Shown one piece after another: positions 46,294 through 55,519 of a stretch of 64,000 nucleotides of DNA. The notes beneath the pieces are model-generated. The model was not told the DNA's origin. It was given only the letters and a program-made list of their open reading frames with translations, and ran no database searches. The number at the start of each line of letters is the position of its first letter. The stretch's first letter is position 1. The position numbers and the translations under genes were made by a program. Origin of the DNA: a virus; IMG/VR virus record IMGVR_UViG_3300011113_000581, positions 24,134-88,133 of that record. One strand, written 5' to 3'.

Positions 46294-48642
46294 ATGGCTG
46301 CAGACGCTAAATCCAGACTCAAGGAAATTGTTGATTCCTATCTTGAAAAAGATGGTGGAATTGGCGTTGATACCGGCGTCGTAGCAGCACACTTGGCACA
46401 AATGAAACTCTTTGGTATTCGCCAAGGGGTAGAATTTTTTCCAGCTCAGGACAACTTTGGTAATCAACGCAAAGATTTTATTGATCGTGTAGTCAAATAC
46501 AACCAGATTGACACAAGGCTTGATTCCATTTGGGATTACTTCTTGTGCGATGGGCAAGGTTTGTTTTATATCCGACCTACTACCAACAACTATCGTCTTT
46601 ACTTTTTTAGGAAGCACGAGTACCGTACCTATTACAACGTAGACGGTGAGCTTGATGAAGTTGTCATTATCTACAGTTATAAAGTTAAAAATGGTTTTGG
46701 CGTTAATCAAGATATTCAGCAAACTTCAATCACAGGGATGGAAACCCTTGGCGGACAAGGGCACAAAAGATATATAAAACTATCTATTAAACGTAAAACT
46801 ATTGAAGAGACACATTCGGAAGGTGAACTTTCTTTTGATCAACCTGTTGCAGTAGTACCAGGTAAAACACAAACCTATCGCAACACACTTGGATTTATTC
46901 CCTGTGTAGAAATCTTTAACAACCCCAAGGGATTCTCTACCGAAGGTATTGGTGAGTTTGATGCACTTGCTAATCACATCGTTACGCATGATGAGATGGT
47001 TCGCACCATGCGTAAGAACGTTCAATTCTTCGGTAATCCAACTCTTCTCTCGTCTCGTCCCAAGACCGACCTAATTGAATCAGGTGGAGAAGGCGTGGTA
47101 CAGCGCCCATCAATCGCTGCCAACTCAGGGTTTGCTAGCCCATCTTCCCTTAGTCGCTCCATGTTCAAGGCTGATCCAATCAGCCGTGGAATGGATGGTC
47201 AGATTCGAGTACCAAGGATTATTGCCAACCTGGAACCAAACGATCGAGTTGGTTACATTGTCCCAGATGCTATCACTGGTGACCAGAATGCATTTGCCCG
47301 TCAGTATCGAGAAGAGATCCGTACAGCCCTTGGTGGTGTTGATGAACTTTCTATCTCTGCTGGTGTGACCGCAACTGAGTACAAATCTCTGTTTGGTCGT
47401 GTTGCTGCTACATCTAAGAAAAAGTCAAACGCTATTTACACTTATGGTATTTGTCGTTGTTTAGAACTGATTATCTTTCAAGAAGAACGCTTATTCCGTG
47501 AAACACTGGCTGCCGCCGCAGGATTAGAAAAGCCTGTGGAGCCAGATGAAGATGCGGATGAATCTGTTATTCAGATGTATAAAGATGCATTAGTTGGATT
47601 TGAAGATCGAATTAAACAACTAATGATGGCTTGTGTCCGTACACAACAGATTCCTCCTGGTGTTCTTGGTTTAATTCCTGATGGGGATTTAACGATCCAA
47701 TGGCGCTGGCTGGGACCAGTGTACGAAGATTCAACGCAAGATATTCTTAACAACTCAATTGTTGTTAGAAACTTGCAAGAATTAGGTGTTGATAGCATTG
47801 AAGCACTGAAATACCTCTTTCCGTCAAAAACGGATGAGGAACGGGCCGAGATGTTATCTGGGTTCCCGTTCAGGATGGTGGGTGAACTACAGAATGCATA
47901 TTCTTCGTTCGCACGCCTGGTGGGGGGCATGATGCAGACTCCCCATCCGCAATCACCGGACTTACCGATGGCTGCAGATCCCAGGTTGGATTTAACCCCA
48001 TATCTGTATCGAACTCTTGAAGCATTACAAAAGGAGATGAGTTATGCAGGACGCTACCGTCCAGTCGATCCCACAGACGAGCCAAGTACCGGCGGCAGTC
48101 GCTCCCAGCAGCTACGTGGCACCGGCTCCGTCCAGCCAACCGGTCAGCTACCAAGTGGCACCGCAGGCTTATCAGGTGGGTACCAGTTACCCCCAAGCGG
48201 TACCTCAGGCAGCCCCCAGCTACCAATCAGCCCCTACTCAGTACGCCCCCCAATCCCAACCGGAAGCAGCGGGCAATCCCTGGGAATCGGCGTTCAACAA
48301 GGTAGTGAACCTGCTGAGCGCACCAGTCCAATCCCCGTTCCAGGGTCAACCCTCAGCGCCGACTCCGCAGTACGCCCCGGCGAACTTCGGTCAACCCAGC
48401 CAAGCTACGCAACAATCGGTTCCGCAGACTTGGTCAGCCAACCAGGCATACTCGCCCAGCTCTTCCCAAACCTCCTCGACAGTCTCCTTGGAGCAGGTGG
48501 CCGACCTGGTGGGAATGAGCCAGGAAAGCCGTCAGGTGATGGACGCGTTCGGAATCGAAGCACCGGCAATTCTGAACAACTACGCCCTGAATCTGGAAGG
48601 GATGCTGGACAGCGCCGTCGCGTGGGGAAATCGCGCCGCTAA
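46294..48642 (+). CDS. Portal protein
   Basis: 782 aa. Residues 1-580 have portal character: YFLCDGQGLFYIRPTTNNYRLYFF, NTLGFIPCVEIFNNPKG, LANHIVTHDEMVRTMRKN and GVTATEYKSLFGR, typical of large portal (head-tail connector) proteins. It precedes the scaffold and capsid genes as expected. The last 200 residues are Pro/Ser/Gly/Gln-rich, end RRRVGKSRR, and lie entirely over the next gene in another frame. A GTTAAACT motif lies 27-34 nt upstream. Confidence 0.75.
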   Translation: MAADAKSRLKEIVDSYLEKDGGIGVDTGVVAAHLAQMKLFGIRQGVEFFPAQDNFGNQRKDFIDRVVKYNQIDTRLDSIWDYFLCDGQGLFYIRPTTNNYRLYFFRKHEYRTYYNVDGELDEVVIIYSYKVKNGFGVNQDIQQTSITGMETLGGQGHKRYIKLSIKRKTIEETHSEGELSFDQPVAVVPGKTQTYRNTLGFIPCVEIFNNPKGFSTEGIGEFDALANHIVTHDEMVRTMRKNVQFFGNPTLLSSRPKTDLIESGGEGVVQRPSIAANSGFASPSSLSRSMFKADPISRGMDGQIRVPRIIANLEPNDRVGYIVPDAITGDQNAFARQYREEIRTALGGVDELSISAGVTATEYKSLFGRVAATSKKKSNAIYTYGICRCLELIIFQEERLFRETLAAAAGLEKPVEPDEDADESVIQMYKDALVGFEDRIKQLMMACVRTQQIPPGVLGLIPDGDLTIQWRWLGPVYEDSTQDILNNSIVVRNLQELGVDSIEALKYLFPSKTDEERAEMLSGFPFRMVGELQNAYSSFARLVGGMMQTPHPQSPDLPMAADPRLDLTPYLYRTLEALQKEMSYAGRYRPVDPTDEPSTGGSRSQQLRGTGSVQPTGQLPSGTAGLSGGYQLPPSGTSGSPQLPISPYSVRPPIPTGSSGQSLGIGVQQGSEPAERTSPIPVPGSTLSADSAVRPGELRSTQPSYATIGSADLVSQPGILAQLFPNLLDSLLGAGGRPGGNEPGKPSGDGRVRNRSTGNSEQLRPESGRDAGQRRRVGKSRR

Positions 48643-49006
48643 TACCATTCAGGGTTACGCCAACTTCGCCGTTAATGAGCACCAGGAGAACCTGGCTTAT
48701 AACGAGATCTTGACTAATCCCGATGTTCTTAGCGATTACACGCTGAAGTTCTTTGGTCCTGAAGGTCCGTACCCTGTGTACGAAAACGAGCAACAGCTTG
48801 AGACGCCTGGTTACCGCACTGAACCTGTTAATCCGCAGTATGGTGCTCAGTTCCCCGCGCCTCCTTCTGCTGCTGCTCCTCAGCAACCTGAAAACTTCTG
48901 GGGTTCGTTTAATGAAGTGATGGCACGTGATCCCCAGAATGCTTGGCGCATCATCAACCAAGCTCAGCCTCAAGTCTTGGCAAACAAACTGTTTGTGATG
49001 GAGTGA
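48044..49006 (+). CDS. Scaffold-like protein overlapping portal
   Basis: 320 aa. Residues 1-145 are Pro/Gln/Ser/Ala-rich, low complexity; residues 146-320 are helical then acidic (LEQVADLVGMSQESRQVMDAFGIEAPAILNNYALNLEGMLDSAV). Position between portal and major capsid and the disordered-plus-helical plan suit a scaffolding protein. The first 599 nt overlap the portal's C-terminal extension in another frame. Confidence 0.6.
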   Translation: MQDATVQSIPQTSQVPAAVAPSSYVAPAPSSQPVSYQVAPQAYQVGTSYPQAVPQAAPSYQSAPTQYAPQSQPEAAGNPWESAFNKVVNLLSAPVQSPFQGQPSAPTPQYAPANFGQPSQATQQSVPQTWSANQAYSPSSSQTSSTVSLEQVADLVGMSQESRQVMDAFGIEAPAILNNYALNLEGMLDSAVAWGNRAANTIQGYANFAVNEHQENLAYNEILTNPDVLSDYTLKFFGPEGPYPVYENEQQLETPGYRTEPVNPQYGAQFPAPPSAAAPQQPENFWGSFNEVMARDPQNAWRIINQAQPQVLANKLFVME

Positions 49007-49009
49007 GGA

Positions 49010-49630
49010 ATGTTAAAACTTGCTGGTAGATATGCAAACGCAATCAGCAGGAATCCAGTAGCATCTGCAGTGGCTGGCGGCCTTGGTGCCGCTGGCCTTG
49101 CTACTTTGGGAAATATTGTTTCCGGTCAAGCTGCTGAAGAAGGACCTGCAAGAATGGGCCTGGAGGCTTTAGGAGCTGGCGCTTTAGGTGCCGCCCTAGG
49201 AACTCAAATTCCGGGTCTCCGTGGCAAAGCTGCAAGAGCAATGCAAGGTATTGGAGCTGTTAGCCTTGAAAATCCAGGTGCAGTTGCACGTCGAGCAAAA
49301 ATGTCACCCATTGAAATTCAACAAGCTGAACTTGCTCGTGATTTATTAAATACCGCAGTTCGTGAAGGTGTCAACCCTGCTGAATTAAGGCGCGATCTCA
49401 AAACAAGTGCACGTCGTGGTCAAACACTTATCAATACTGCTGGAATTCCGATTGCGTTAACAGCTGCAGGCGGTCTTGGCGGCATGATTGGCGGCGGCGC
49501 GGCCAATGTTGGCCAGTTTGTTGGAGCCCCTGGTCTTCAACAAAATACAATCTCTGATCCTGAACGAGCTACTTCTAGTAATACACAAATGGCTAGAAGT
49601 TATACTCCTACCCTTAAATATCTTGGTTGA
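49010..49630 (+). CDS. Glycine-zipper protein, 206 aa
   Basis: Three Gly/Ala hydrophobic segments (AVAGGLGAAGLATLGNIVSG; LEALGAGALGAALGTQIPG; ALTAAGGLGGMIGGGAANVG) around a charged helical middle. Same style as the proteins at 38066-40513. Sits between scaffold and capsid, so probably a minor head or internal protein. Confidence 0.45.
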   Translation: MLKLAGRYANAISRNPVASAVAGGLGAAGLATLGNIVSGQAAEEGPARMGLEALGAGALGAALGTQIPGLRGKAARAMQGIGAVSLENPGAVARRAKMSPIEIQQAELARDLLNTAVREGVNPAELRRDLKTSARRGQTLINTAGIPIALTAAGGLGGMIGGGAANVGQFVGAPGLQQNTISDPERATSSNTQMARSYTPTLKYLG

Positions 49631-49663
49631 TAAATTATCAACTGTTAAAATTTGTTTTAGATA

Positions 49664-49681
49664 AGACAATATTTATTGTCT
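49664..49681 (+). promoter_or_regulatory. Hairpin in the capsid leader
   Basis: AGACAAT-ATTT-ATTGTCT, a 7-bp stem 47 nt before the capsid start codon; a second dyad TTGATAAATTATCAA lies at 49626-49640. May stabilise the abundant capsid mRNA. GGAGG (49714-49718) is the ribosome-binding site. Confidence 0.45.
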
Positions 49682-49728
49682 GAATCTTTCACCAAATAAT
49701 CGTCCTGTGTACTGGAGGATAAACTAAA

Positions 49729-50892
49729 GTGTTCCTTGATAACGACTTTCCTAAGATTCTTGGTGCGGAGCTTTATCGCCCCCACCCTGCTTATATCTGT
49801 GAAATGGCGGTAGAGCCCGTGGTTGTCCACGACTTTACTCGTCAACCTGGTCAAACTGTTCAGCTCGATCGCTATAAGTTCTGGGGTAACCCTGGAACCA
49901 AGGACAGCCGTGCTCGTGTGGCTGACCAAACCATTGGTACCGCCAACAGCCGTAACATCACCAAAGAAAAAGTTCTGGTGGTGCTTAACGAATATACCGG
50001 CCCTGCTGATCCTGGCGATCCGACTCAGCCTTCGACCTTTAAGATTGCTCGTGAAACTCTGATTACCGCTCAGCGCCTTCTGCTGGACACTGGTAATCTC
50101 AACATGTTCCACCAGTCGATCGGTAGCCTCACCCTGCTGGATGACTATCGCCGGTGGCGTGATCGCGTCTTCATCGACGAACTGTCCAAAGCTGAAGCTA
50201 ACGGCGCTGCTTCCAGCACTCAAGGTGGCTACTACTTCCCTGGTGGTAAAACCAAAAACTCTTCTGGTCAAATCGCTTACACGGCTACTGAGTACACTGC
50301 TGATCTCCAACAGTTCTCGGTTCGCACTGACCTTCTGACCGTTGTTAAGGACCTGCGCAAGCGTAACGTTCCCACCTTTGCTGACGGTCTGTATCGTTGC
50401 ATCTGCGATCCCGTGTTCATGATGCACCTGCGTCGTGACCCCGACTTCCGTGAGATCGCTCGTTACTCCGGTAACCCTGGCCAAGGCATGTACATGGGCA
50501 ACCCCATGATGCCTAACAATGCCAGCTTCTACATGGGTCCCCAAGCTGGTCAAGGTTACTTCCTGGCTGGTGAACCCGTCATGCCGACTGGTGTTCAGTT
50601 TGAAGGCGTGAAGTTCTTCGAGTCGACCAACTTCCCCTCCAAGCAAATCTCGGCTAGCTTCGCTACTCCCGTCTCTTACTCCAACCAAGACGTTGCTCAA
50701 GGCTTCTTCTTCGGTCCTCAGGCCGTTGGTGTTGGTATCGGTGGTCCGAACGCGCAAGTGCTCATCAATAACAACGATGACTTCAGCCGCTTCATCATCC
50801 TGATCTGGCAACTGTACGCTGGTTTCGAAGTTCTTAACAAAGACTTCATCACCACTGCATACAGCTTTGTGTCTGATGACGGTAATGTTTGA
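49729..50892 (+). CDS. Major capsid protein candidate
   Basis: 387 aa from GTG 49729 with GGAGG ribosome-binding site. VPTFADGLYRCICDPVFMMHLRRDPDFREIARY resembles the N4-gp56-type major capsid signature (G-x-Y-x-x-x-x-x-P-x-x-x-x-D-L-R-x-D-P). Codons are strongly biased to C-ending forms, unlike the flanking genes, as expected for the most abundant product. Location after portal and scaffold supports this. The long open frame on the opposite strand is a codon-bias artefact. Confidence 0.75.
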   Translation: MFLDNDFPKILGAELYRPHPAYICEMAVEPVVVHDFTRQPGQTVQLDRYKFWGNPGTKDSRARVADQTIGTANSRNITKEKVLVVLNEYTGPADPGDPTQPSTFKIARETLITAQRLLLDTGNLNMFHQSIGSLTLLDDYRRWRDRVFIDELSKAEANGAASSTQGGYYFPGGKTKNSSGQIAYTATEYTADLQQFSVRTDLLTVVKDLRKRNVPTFADGLYRCICDPVFMMHLRRDPDFREIARYSGNPGQGMYMGNPMMPNNASFYMGPQAGQGYFLAGEPVMPTGVQFEGVKFFESTNFPSKQISASFATPVSYSNQDVAQGFFFGPQAVGVGIGGPNAQVLINNNDDFSRFIILIWQLYAGFEVLNKDFITTAYSFVSDDGNV

Positions 50893-50924
50893 TCTGTAAC
50901 ATAAACATACATAAGGAGGAATAA

Positions 50925-51719
50925 ATGTCTTATCTCTCGTCTAAGAAAATCTATCCCGGTAACTGGGTTAATGCCCTGAACGGTTGGTACAAAAACATTG
51001 ATACCGACTACAGCGGCAGCAATGATGCAACTGAAGGTGGTCCCACCTCGGTTCTTGCTATCCCTGGTTATCGTTACTTCCAGCAGCGTGGTTACGTTCC
51101 CGTTAGCACTGCTTCCGGTGATGGTGCTACTGCTTCTGGTAGCGTTATCGTTCCTTCGCCTTATCGCCAGGACGACACCCGTACCGATATTACGGGCATG
51201 GTGATCAGTGGTTCGACCACTCTCCCTGCTTACGTTTATCGTGCTTCCATGTCGGTTGCTTCTGGCTGGGGTGACGGTCGTGTTGCCTCTGGTATCTATG
51301 CAGCCACCGGTAACGTTGTTACTTTTGGTATCGGTCTTACTTCTACCGGTACTGTTGGTGAAGCTGTTGCCCAGGCTAACCTGACCTCGACTACCTCTGG
51401 TTCGCAAGAAGGTGAAATCTTCTTCGCCGGTGGTACCGCTGGCTATAGCACCCAACCCTTCCTCACCGCCACTGGTGCTGCAGGTGTTACCGTCAGCAAC
51501 GTGTATAAGCAAGTCACCACGGCTTCCACTTACACCGTCCAGGCTCGCGGTTCGCAAACTGCTACGTCCACTTCGGGTGGTTGGTATATTTCCGCCGCTG
51601 ATAAAGCTGCTGGCCGTACCGGTTACTTCGTTGTTGAGGTGTGCTACCTGCAACCCGACAACGCTCCTGGTTACGAAGATATTGAATCGTATCTGATCAA
51701 CCGTACGGTGAGTAACTGA
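50925..51719 (+). CDS. Abundant virion protein, 264 aa (head decoration candidate)
   Basis: Preceded by a near-perfect AAGGAGG 7 nt before ATG and sharing the biased codon use of the capsid gene, so highly expressed. Ser/Thr/Gly-rich beta protein (YVYRASMSVASGWGDGRVASGIYAATGNVVTFGIGL). Position directly after the capsid gene suggests a head decoration or cement protein. No family recognised. Confidence 0.5.
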   Translation: MSYLSSKKIYPGNWVNALNGWYKNIDTDYSGSNDATEGGPTSVLAIPGYRYFQQRGYVPVSTASGDGATASGSVIVPSPYRQDDTRTDITGMVISGSTTLPAYVYRASMSVASGWGDGRVASGIYAATGNVVTFGIGLTSTGTVGEAVAQANLTSTTSGSQEGEIFFAGGTAGYSTQPFLTATGAAGVTVSNVYKQVTTASTYTVQARGSQTATSTSGGWYISAADKAAGRTGYFVVEVCYLQPDNAPGYEDIESYLINRTVSN

Positions 51720-51727
51720 GTTAAACT

Positions 51728-51751
51728 AGGACCAGGTATTTACTTGGTCCT
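51728..51751 (+). promoter_or_regulatory. Hairpin directly before a start codon
   Basis: AGGACCA-N10-TGGTCCT, a 7-bp stem whose 3' arm touches the ATG at 51752; preceded by GTTAAACT. It could sequester initiation or terminate the capsid transcript imperfectly. Confidence 0.5.
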
Positions 51752-52183
51752 ATGTCTGTTGCCATGGAACAACTTTTGCATCGTCATAAAAAGACTGGTG
51801 CTCGAGTTCGAATCATTAGTGAGTGGGACGAAGGCGATTGGTTCATGGTCGAAGATCAGGACGGTCGCCTTTACACTGCTTACAAAACCGAACTTGAACC
51901 TGATGAGGCTGCAACAAAAAAAGTTAAAACTCTTCAGGTAAAAGATAAAGCGGCAAACGACGAACCTCGTAATTTCCCACCTGATACTCGTCTTAATATC
52001 AACGGTGCAACTGCACAAATGATTGCAGACCATATCAAAGGAATTGGTCTGAAGACTGCCCGAGAAATCAAGGACCTTCAGTTGTCCCTGTCTGGTGAAA
52101 GATTTAATAACCTTGAGCAGTTACGTCAGATCAAAAGAGTTGATTGGGATGCAGTTTTTGCTGCTGATTTAATCCGAGTGTAA
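51752..52183 (+). CDS. Helix-hairpin-helix protein, 143 aa
   Basis: N-terminal beta domain (GARVRIISEWDEGDWFMVEDQDGRLYTAYKTEL) and a C-terminal HhH motif (HIKGIGLKTAREIKDLQ, with GIG hairpin), a nonspecific DNA-binding element. Closed by the terminator at 52204-52227. Could be a head-completion or DNA-end binding protein. Confidence 0.55.
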   Translation: MSVAMEQLLHRHKKTGARVRIISEWDEGDWFMVEDQDGRLYTAYKTELEPDEAATKKVKTLQVKDKAANDEPRNFPPDTRLNINGATAQMIADHIKGIGLKTAREIKDLQLSLSGERFNNLEQLRQIKRVDWDAVFAADLIRV

Positions 52184-52203
52184 CTTTCATCTCCAAATAC
52201 AAG

Positions 52204-52227
52204 CCCCTGATTATTCAGGGGTTTTTT
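52204..52227 (+). terminator. Intrinsic terminator
   Basis: CCCCTGA-TTAT-TCAGGGG followed by six T. Ends the capsid transcription unit. Confidence 0.85.
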
Positions 52228-52253
52228 AGTTTTAAAATAAAAAGAAAAGAATA

Positions 52254-53006
52254 ATGGCATATTACACGGAACGATCTGGTTTTACTGCTCCAAAGGGTAA
52301 AGGGGGGGTTGGTGCTGAATATCATATTGATTTAAAACTCTTAGCTTCTTTACCAATTGCTGAAAGAGTAAAAAAATTTGATGCTTTAGCTCAACAATAT
52401 CAAACTATTGGAAGAGAAATTGAGTTTTCTAATCCCGCAGTATCGGGTCGCCGCTGGAATCCCAATGCAAAACTTGATGAAAAAGTAGATTTATTAGAAC
52501 GTGCTGCAGGTGCACATAGTCATAGCCAGCATTCTGGTTGGCAATCTTTTGATTACTATGTTCCCTTTAAAGGAAAAAGTAGATTTGATAAAGGAGCGGT
52601 AGAAGACGCTTCTATTTACATTCCTGCTGTTGCAGGTGGAAAAGTACGCAGGGGATCTGGTGGTGGATATGGTTATTTTTCTGAATCTTTAGACCCAAGT
52701 GGAAAAGTTATTGCACGTGTTGGACACGGTAATATCGACAGACCAGAAGCAGGTGATGTAAATGTTTTGGGCTCTGCTCCGGAAGCCCCACAGCTTCCTG
52801 GTAGTACAACACAAGCAAGTAATGAAGATAGTGTTAATAAACTACTGGAAGCTCTTGGTATTGGTAAACAACCTACATTAAAAGATATGCTTGTATCGCA
52901 AGCATTAAATCAAGCTTTACAACGTAAACAAGAGATGTCAAGCTTCGCTAGTCTTCCTCAAGCAGGGTATATCTCCCCTCAACAAACAATGGAAATGTTT
53001 AGTTGA
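52254..53006 (+). CDS. Possible M23-like peptidase-fold protein, 250 aa
   Basis: HSHSQHSGWQSFDYYVPFKGKS ... IPAVAGGKVRRGSGGGYGYFSES ... VIARVGHGNID has the spacing of a LytM/M23 lysostaphin-type domain (H-x-G-x-D, G-x-V, GGYG, H-x-N). Key metal ligands are not all canonical (VGHG for Y-x-H-L). If real, it would help cross peptidoglycan. The C-terminal third is disordered. Confidence 0.4.
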   Translation: MAYYTERSGFTAPKGKGGVGAEYHIDLKLLASLPIAERVKKFDALAQQYQTIGREIEFSNPAVSGRRWNPNAKLDEKVDLLERAAGAHSHSQHSGWQSFDYYVPFKGKSRFDKGAVEDASIYIPAVAGGKVRRGSGGGYGYFSESLDPSGKVIARVGHGNIDRPEAGDVNVLGSAPEAPQLPGSTTQASNEDSVNKLLEALGIGKQPTLKDMLVSQALNQALQRKQEMSSFASLPQAGYISPQQTMEMFS

Positions 53007-53017
53007 TTGTTTGAATT

Positions 53018-53023
53018 TATAAT
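53018..53023 (+). promoter_or_regulatory. -10-like hexamer TATAAT
   Basis: Perfect TATAAT 22 nt upstream of the GTG at 53046; no well-spaced -35. Confidence 0.35.
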
Positions 53024-53045
53024 GATAAGTAAATAGGTGTAGTTC

Positions 53046-53507
53046 GTGAAACTCAGTGACTTCGATAAAAGTAGAGTCAGGTACCACTTAGGTTACTATG
53101 TGGTATCCATTCCGGCGGGTGACTATGCCCGTTTGGAAGAAGCCATGAACACGGTTCCTGATTCATATTTTTACGACAAGATTATTATTCAAATCGGTCG
53201 TTGTGATACGGCTGAAAAGAAAACTGAAGTTGCAACCACACCTTCTACAAGGGTTGAAAACATTGCTGGTGACGTGGATCGTACTATTCGATCCAGCAAT
53301 GCCAAAGAAGCACTAAAGACTTGGGATGAGATTTATCTTTATGAGACAAATCGACTTGCCCATATTCTTTACGTTCCTAACTACAAAGATCCTTTCCAGG
53401 CTCGTTATCGTTACGAACGCTCTGGTGCTGAATTTATTCAGGCCATGCCTGGACCTGCTGACGTATCTGTTGGCTCAAATATTTTCTTAGCGGAGAACTA
53501 TCGGTAA
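53046..53507 (+). CDS. Hypothetical 153-aa virion-region protein
   Basis: GTG start. Alpha/beta protein (RVRYHLGYYVVSIPAGDYARLEEAMNTVPDSYFYDKIIIQIGRCD). Between head and tail genes, thus a head-tail connector or adaptor candidate. The last base is shared with the next start. Confidence 0.45.
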   Translation: MKLSDFDKSRVRYHLGYYVVSIPAGDYARLEEAMNTVPDSYFYDKIIIQIGRCDTAEKKTEVATTPSTRVENIAGDVDRTIRSSNAKEALKTWDEIYLYETNRLAHILYVPNYKDPFQARYRYERSGAEFIQAMPGPADVSVGSNIFLAENYR

Positions 53508-54316
53508 TGTGGCCTTTTCTTTCTGGATTAGCGGGTTCGGCTGTACTTCCAGCAATCGATTTTATTACTAGCAACGCTGTTTTAAGCGATCGTGGGATCA
53601 TTAACGCATCTAAACGCAGTTTAAAAGATCGTCCAATTATTAACCCTTCTTTTAACCGACCTGATTATTCTGGTGCTGGTGAGCGGGCTCGTCGATTTCA
53701 AGAATACCGTTTAGGTACTGAGATCCCTGGGTCACAAGCAGGCTATGCTAAACGTTTAGTGCAAGAGCCGACAACTTTTGCTTCTGTTGATACACCAATT
53801 CAACGTGCAGAAAGACAAGAACGTTCACGTATTGCTCAGTTAACAGAACAAGATCCTCTATTTAAAAAGTATCGTGTTGCTGAATTAACTAAAGCGTACA
53901 ACACTGCTAGTCCAGAAGGTAAAGAAAAGATTGGTCTAGAGATCTGGGCCACTACTAACCCACAGTTGGCACAAAAACTGAAACCCGGTCAGCTTGGTTA
54001 TACACAAGCAACTTCTGCTGTTATGTCCCAAAGTCCCTTGGGGCAATTCCAGGCTCAGACTGGTGACATGCAGTATGCCAATAAAATGGATCAAGTACCA
54101 GCAGCAATGGCTGGATTCCAACCGCAAACTCCGCTTACTGGTATCCCAACTCCAGCAGCCCCTCAGATTGGTGTTTCTGAAGCCTTTGCCAAATCAACTC
54201 CAATCCCTGGCGCAACAGAGATGTTCACCGATCCACGTAAGTTTCTTAGTCAAGAAGAACTTAGTCAGACTCAACTTGCTCTTCTCAAGAAAGCGTTTGA
54301 AAGTCGCCTTAAATAG
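53507..54316 (+). CDS. Hypothetical 269-aa virion-region protein
   Basis: Short hydrophobic N-terminus (WPFLSGLAGSAVLPAIDF) then charged helical and Pro/Gln-rich sequence. Not recognised. Confidence 0.45.
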   Translation: MWPFLSGLAGSAVLPAIDFITSNAVLSDRGIINASKRSLKDRPIINPSFNRPDYSGAGERARRFQEYRLGTEIPGSQAGYAKRLVQEPTTFASVDTPIQRAERQERSRIAQLTEQDPLFKKYRVAELTKAYNTASPEGKEKIGLEIWATTNPQLAQKLKPGQLGYTQATSAVMSQSPLGQFQAQTGDMQYANKMDQVPAAMAGFQPQTPLTGIPTPAAPQIGVSEAFAKSTPIPGATEMFTDPRKFLSQEELSQTQLALLKKAFESRLK

Positions 54317-54352
54317 CCCTTTGGTAAACTAGGGTTACTTGGCACCACACCT

Positions 54353-54538
54353 GTGGGTAAGTCCACCAACTGGATAACGGATCCTTGGATCTACGGAGGC
54401 CAGTGTTGTTGCATTAACCTAATGATTCTCTGCCGTAATTTCGTCCGTCGACTGACTGCCAAACTGAGTTTAATTGCAGCTCTTCAAACAGTCTTTGTTC
54501 CCGGTCTCAAGGCAGATTCAAATTGGGTAGGAGAATAA
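54353..54538 (+). CDS. Possible small Cys-rich protein, 61 aa
   Basis: GTG start, no ribosome-binding site. NWITDPWIYGGQCCCINLMILCRNFVRRLTAKLSLIAALQTVFVPGLKADS: a hydrophobic stretch with CCC. Fills an otherwise empty 235-nt gap that begins with CCCT...AGGG and a GTAAACT motif. Could be a gene or just leader DNA. Confidence 0.3.
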   Translation: MGKSTNWITDPWIYGGQCCCINLMILCRNFVRRLTAKLSLIAALQTVFVPGLKADSNWVGE

Positions 54539-54551
54539 GGTAAAAACTGAA

Positions 54552-55262
54552 ATGGCACCCTTTACTGTTCAACAACGTTTTGGACTTAAGCCAGAAGAAC
54601 TTAACGCTCTGACAGTTCTATCTGGACTTGAAGGATATCGCGGTCCAGGGAGTACTGATCCCGCTGCTGTTACCGCAAGCACTCTTCAACGTCGATTGAG
54701 CGGTAAGTGGGGTGGAAAAGATATTCGCAATATTGCTACAGCACCAGGGCAATTTGCTGCGATTTTGGATCGTGGCATCAATATGCAACAACTTGGCGAC
54801 CCTGCTTTTGGCGCCAAAATCTTAGGAGGTAAATCAGAGTTTGATCGTATTCAGGCAATGATTAACAACCCTGATATTGTGCGATCTCACATGGGAAAAG
54901 TGGGCGAATCTTTCCGCGCACTTTCGGCAGGTCCTAAAAAAGGAGACTATATTCCTGTCCCTGGTCGTAGTAATTTTTATTTTAATCAAGATCCCGCTAT
55001 TGCCAAACGAGGCAATCAATTATTAGAAGGCGCTCCATCAGCACCTCCTCTTCCTCCCACTACAACTGCATCCAAACCCGTTGAAAAAGGTAATGGGCTT
55101 GGTGCCAGCATTTTAAATCTGATTAAGAATACAGGTCTTGGTACCATGTTTCGTCCACAAAGTGCTCTCCCTGGTTACGACGAAATTCTAGGTATTACCT
55201 CTGATCCTCAGGCTTATCTTCAAGCGTTTGCAAATCGTCTAATGGAAGGGGAAGAAGTCTGA
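54552..55262 (+). CDS. Cell-wall hydrolase (SleB-like) candidate, 236 aa
   Basis: NALTVLSGLEGYRGPGSTDPAAVTASTLQRRLSGKWGGKDIRNIATAPGQFAAIL resembles Hydrolase_2/SleB domains, which show E at the helix end, N/R in the middle and the PGQF motif. Such enzymes cut peptidoglycan glycan strands and occur as phage virion lysins. The C-terminal half is Pro-rich linker plus a short helix. Confidence 0.5.
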   Translation: MAPFTVQQRFGLKPEELNALTVLSGLEGYRGPGSTDPAAVTASTLQRRLSGKWGGKDIRNIATAPGQFAAILDRGINMQQLGDPAFGAKILGGKSEFDRIQAMINNPDIVRSHMGKVGESFRALSAGPKKGDYIPVPGRSNFYFNQDPAIAKRGNQLLEGAPSAPPLPPTTTASKPVEKGNGLGASILNLIKNTGLGTMFRPQSALPGYDEILGITSDPQAYLQAFANRLMEGEEV

Positions 55263-55519
55263 TGGCTAGGTTTTCTGAATACGTTGATTCTGCTTATTTG
55301 CCTGGAGAAATTCGATCTTCTGGCTTGAGTGATTACCAATTGTATCCTCAGCTAAGAAGCGATTACATGGAGAAAAAACTGTGGAAGTTTCAACCTAAAG
55401 AAGATAATACAGGTGATCTTTTCCAGCAGTTTTTAGCATTACAAAACAACCCAGAGGCTTTAATGCCTAAATTACCAAACACGCCTTTTGGCAATTTAAG
55501 TTCTTACATGGGTGCTTAA
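55262..55519 (+). CDS. Hypothetical 85-aa protein
   Basis: Start overlaps the previous stop. Tyr/Leu-rich (EYVDSAYLPGEIRSSGLSDYQLYPQLRSDYMEKKLW). Probable minor virion protein. Confidence 0.45.
   Translation: MARFSEYVDSAYLPGEIRSSGLSDYQLYPQLRSDYMEKKLWKFQPKEDNTGDLFQQFLALQNNPEALMPKLPNTPFGNLSSYMGA

Noticed and set aside
49657-50811. 384-codon open frame on the minus strand
   Set aside because: Exactly antisense to the capsid gene; the frame stays open because of that gene's strong codon bias. Composition (Val/Thr/Ser runs) is not protein-like.
50718-51653. 311-codon open frame on the minus strand
   Set aside because: Antisense to the decoration-protein candidate, same codon-bias artefact; the plus frame has a perfect ribosome-binding site.
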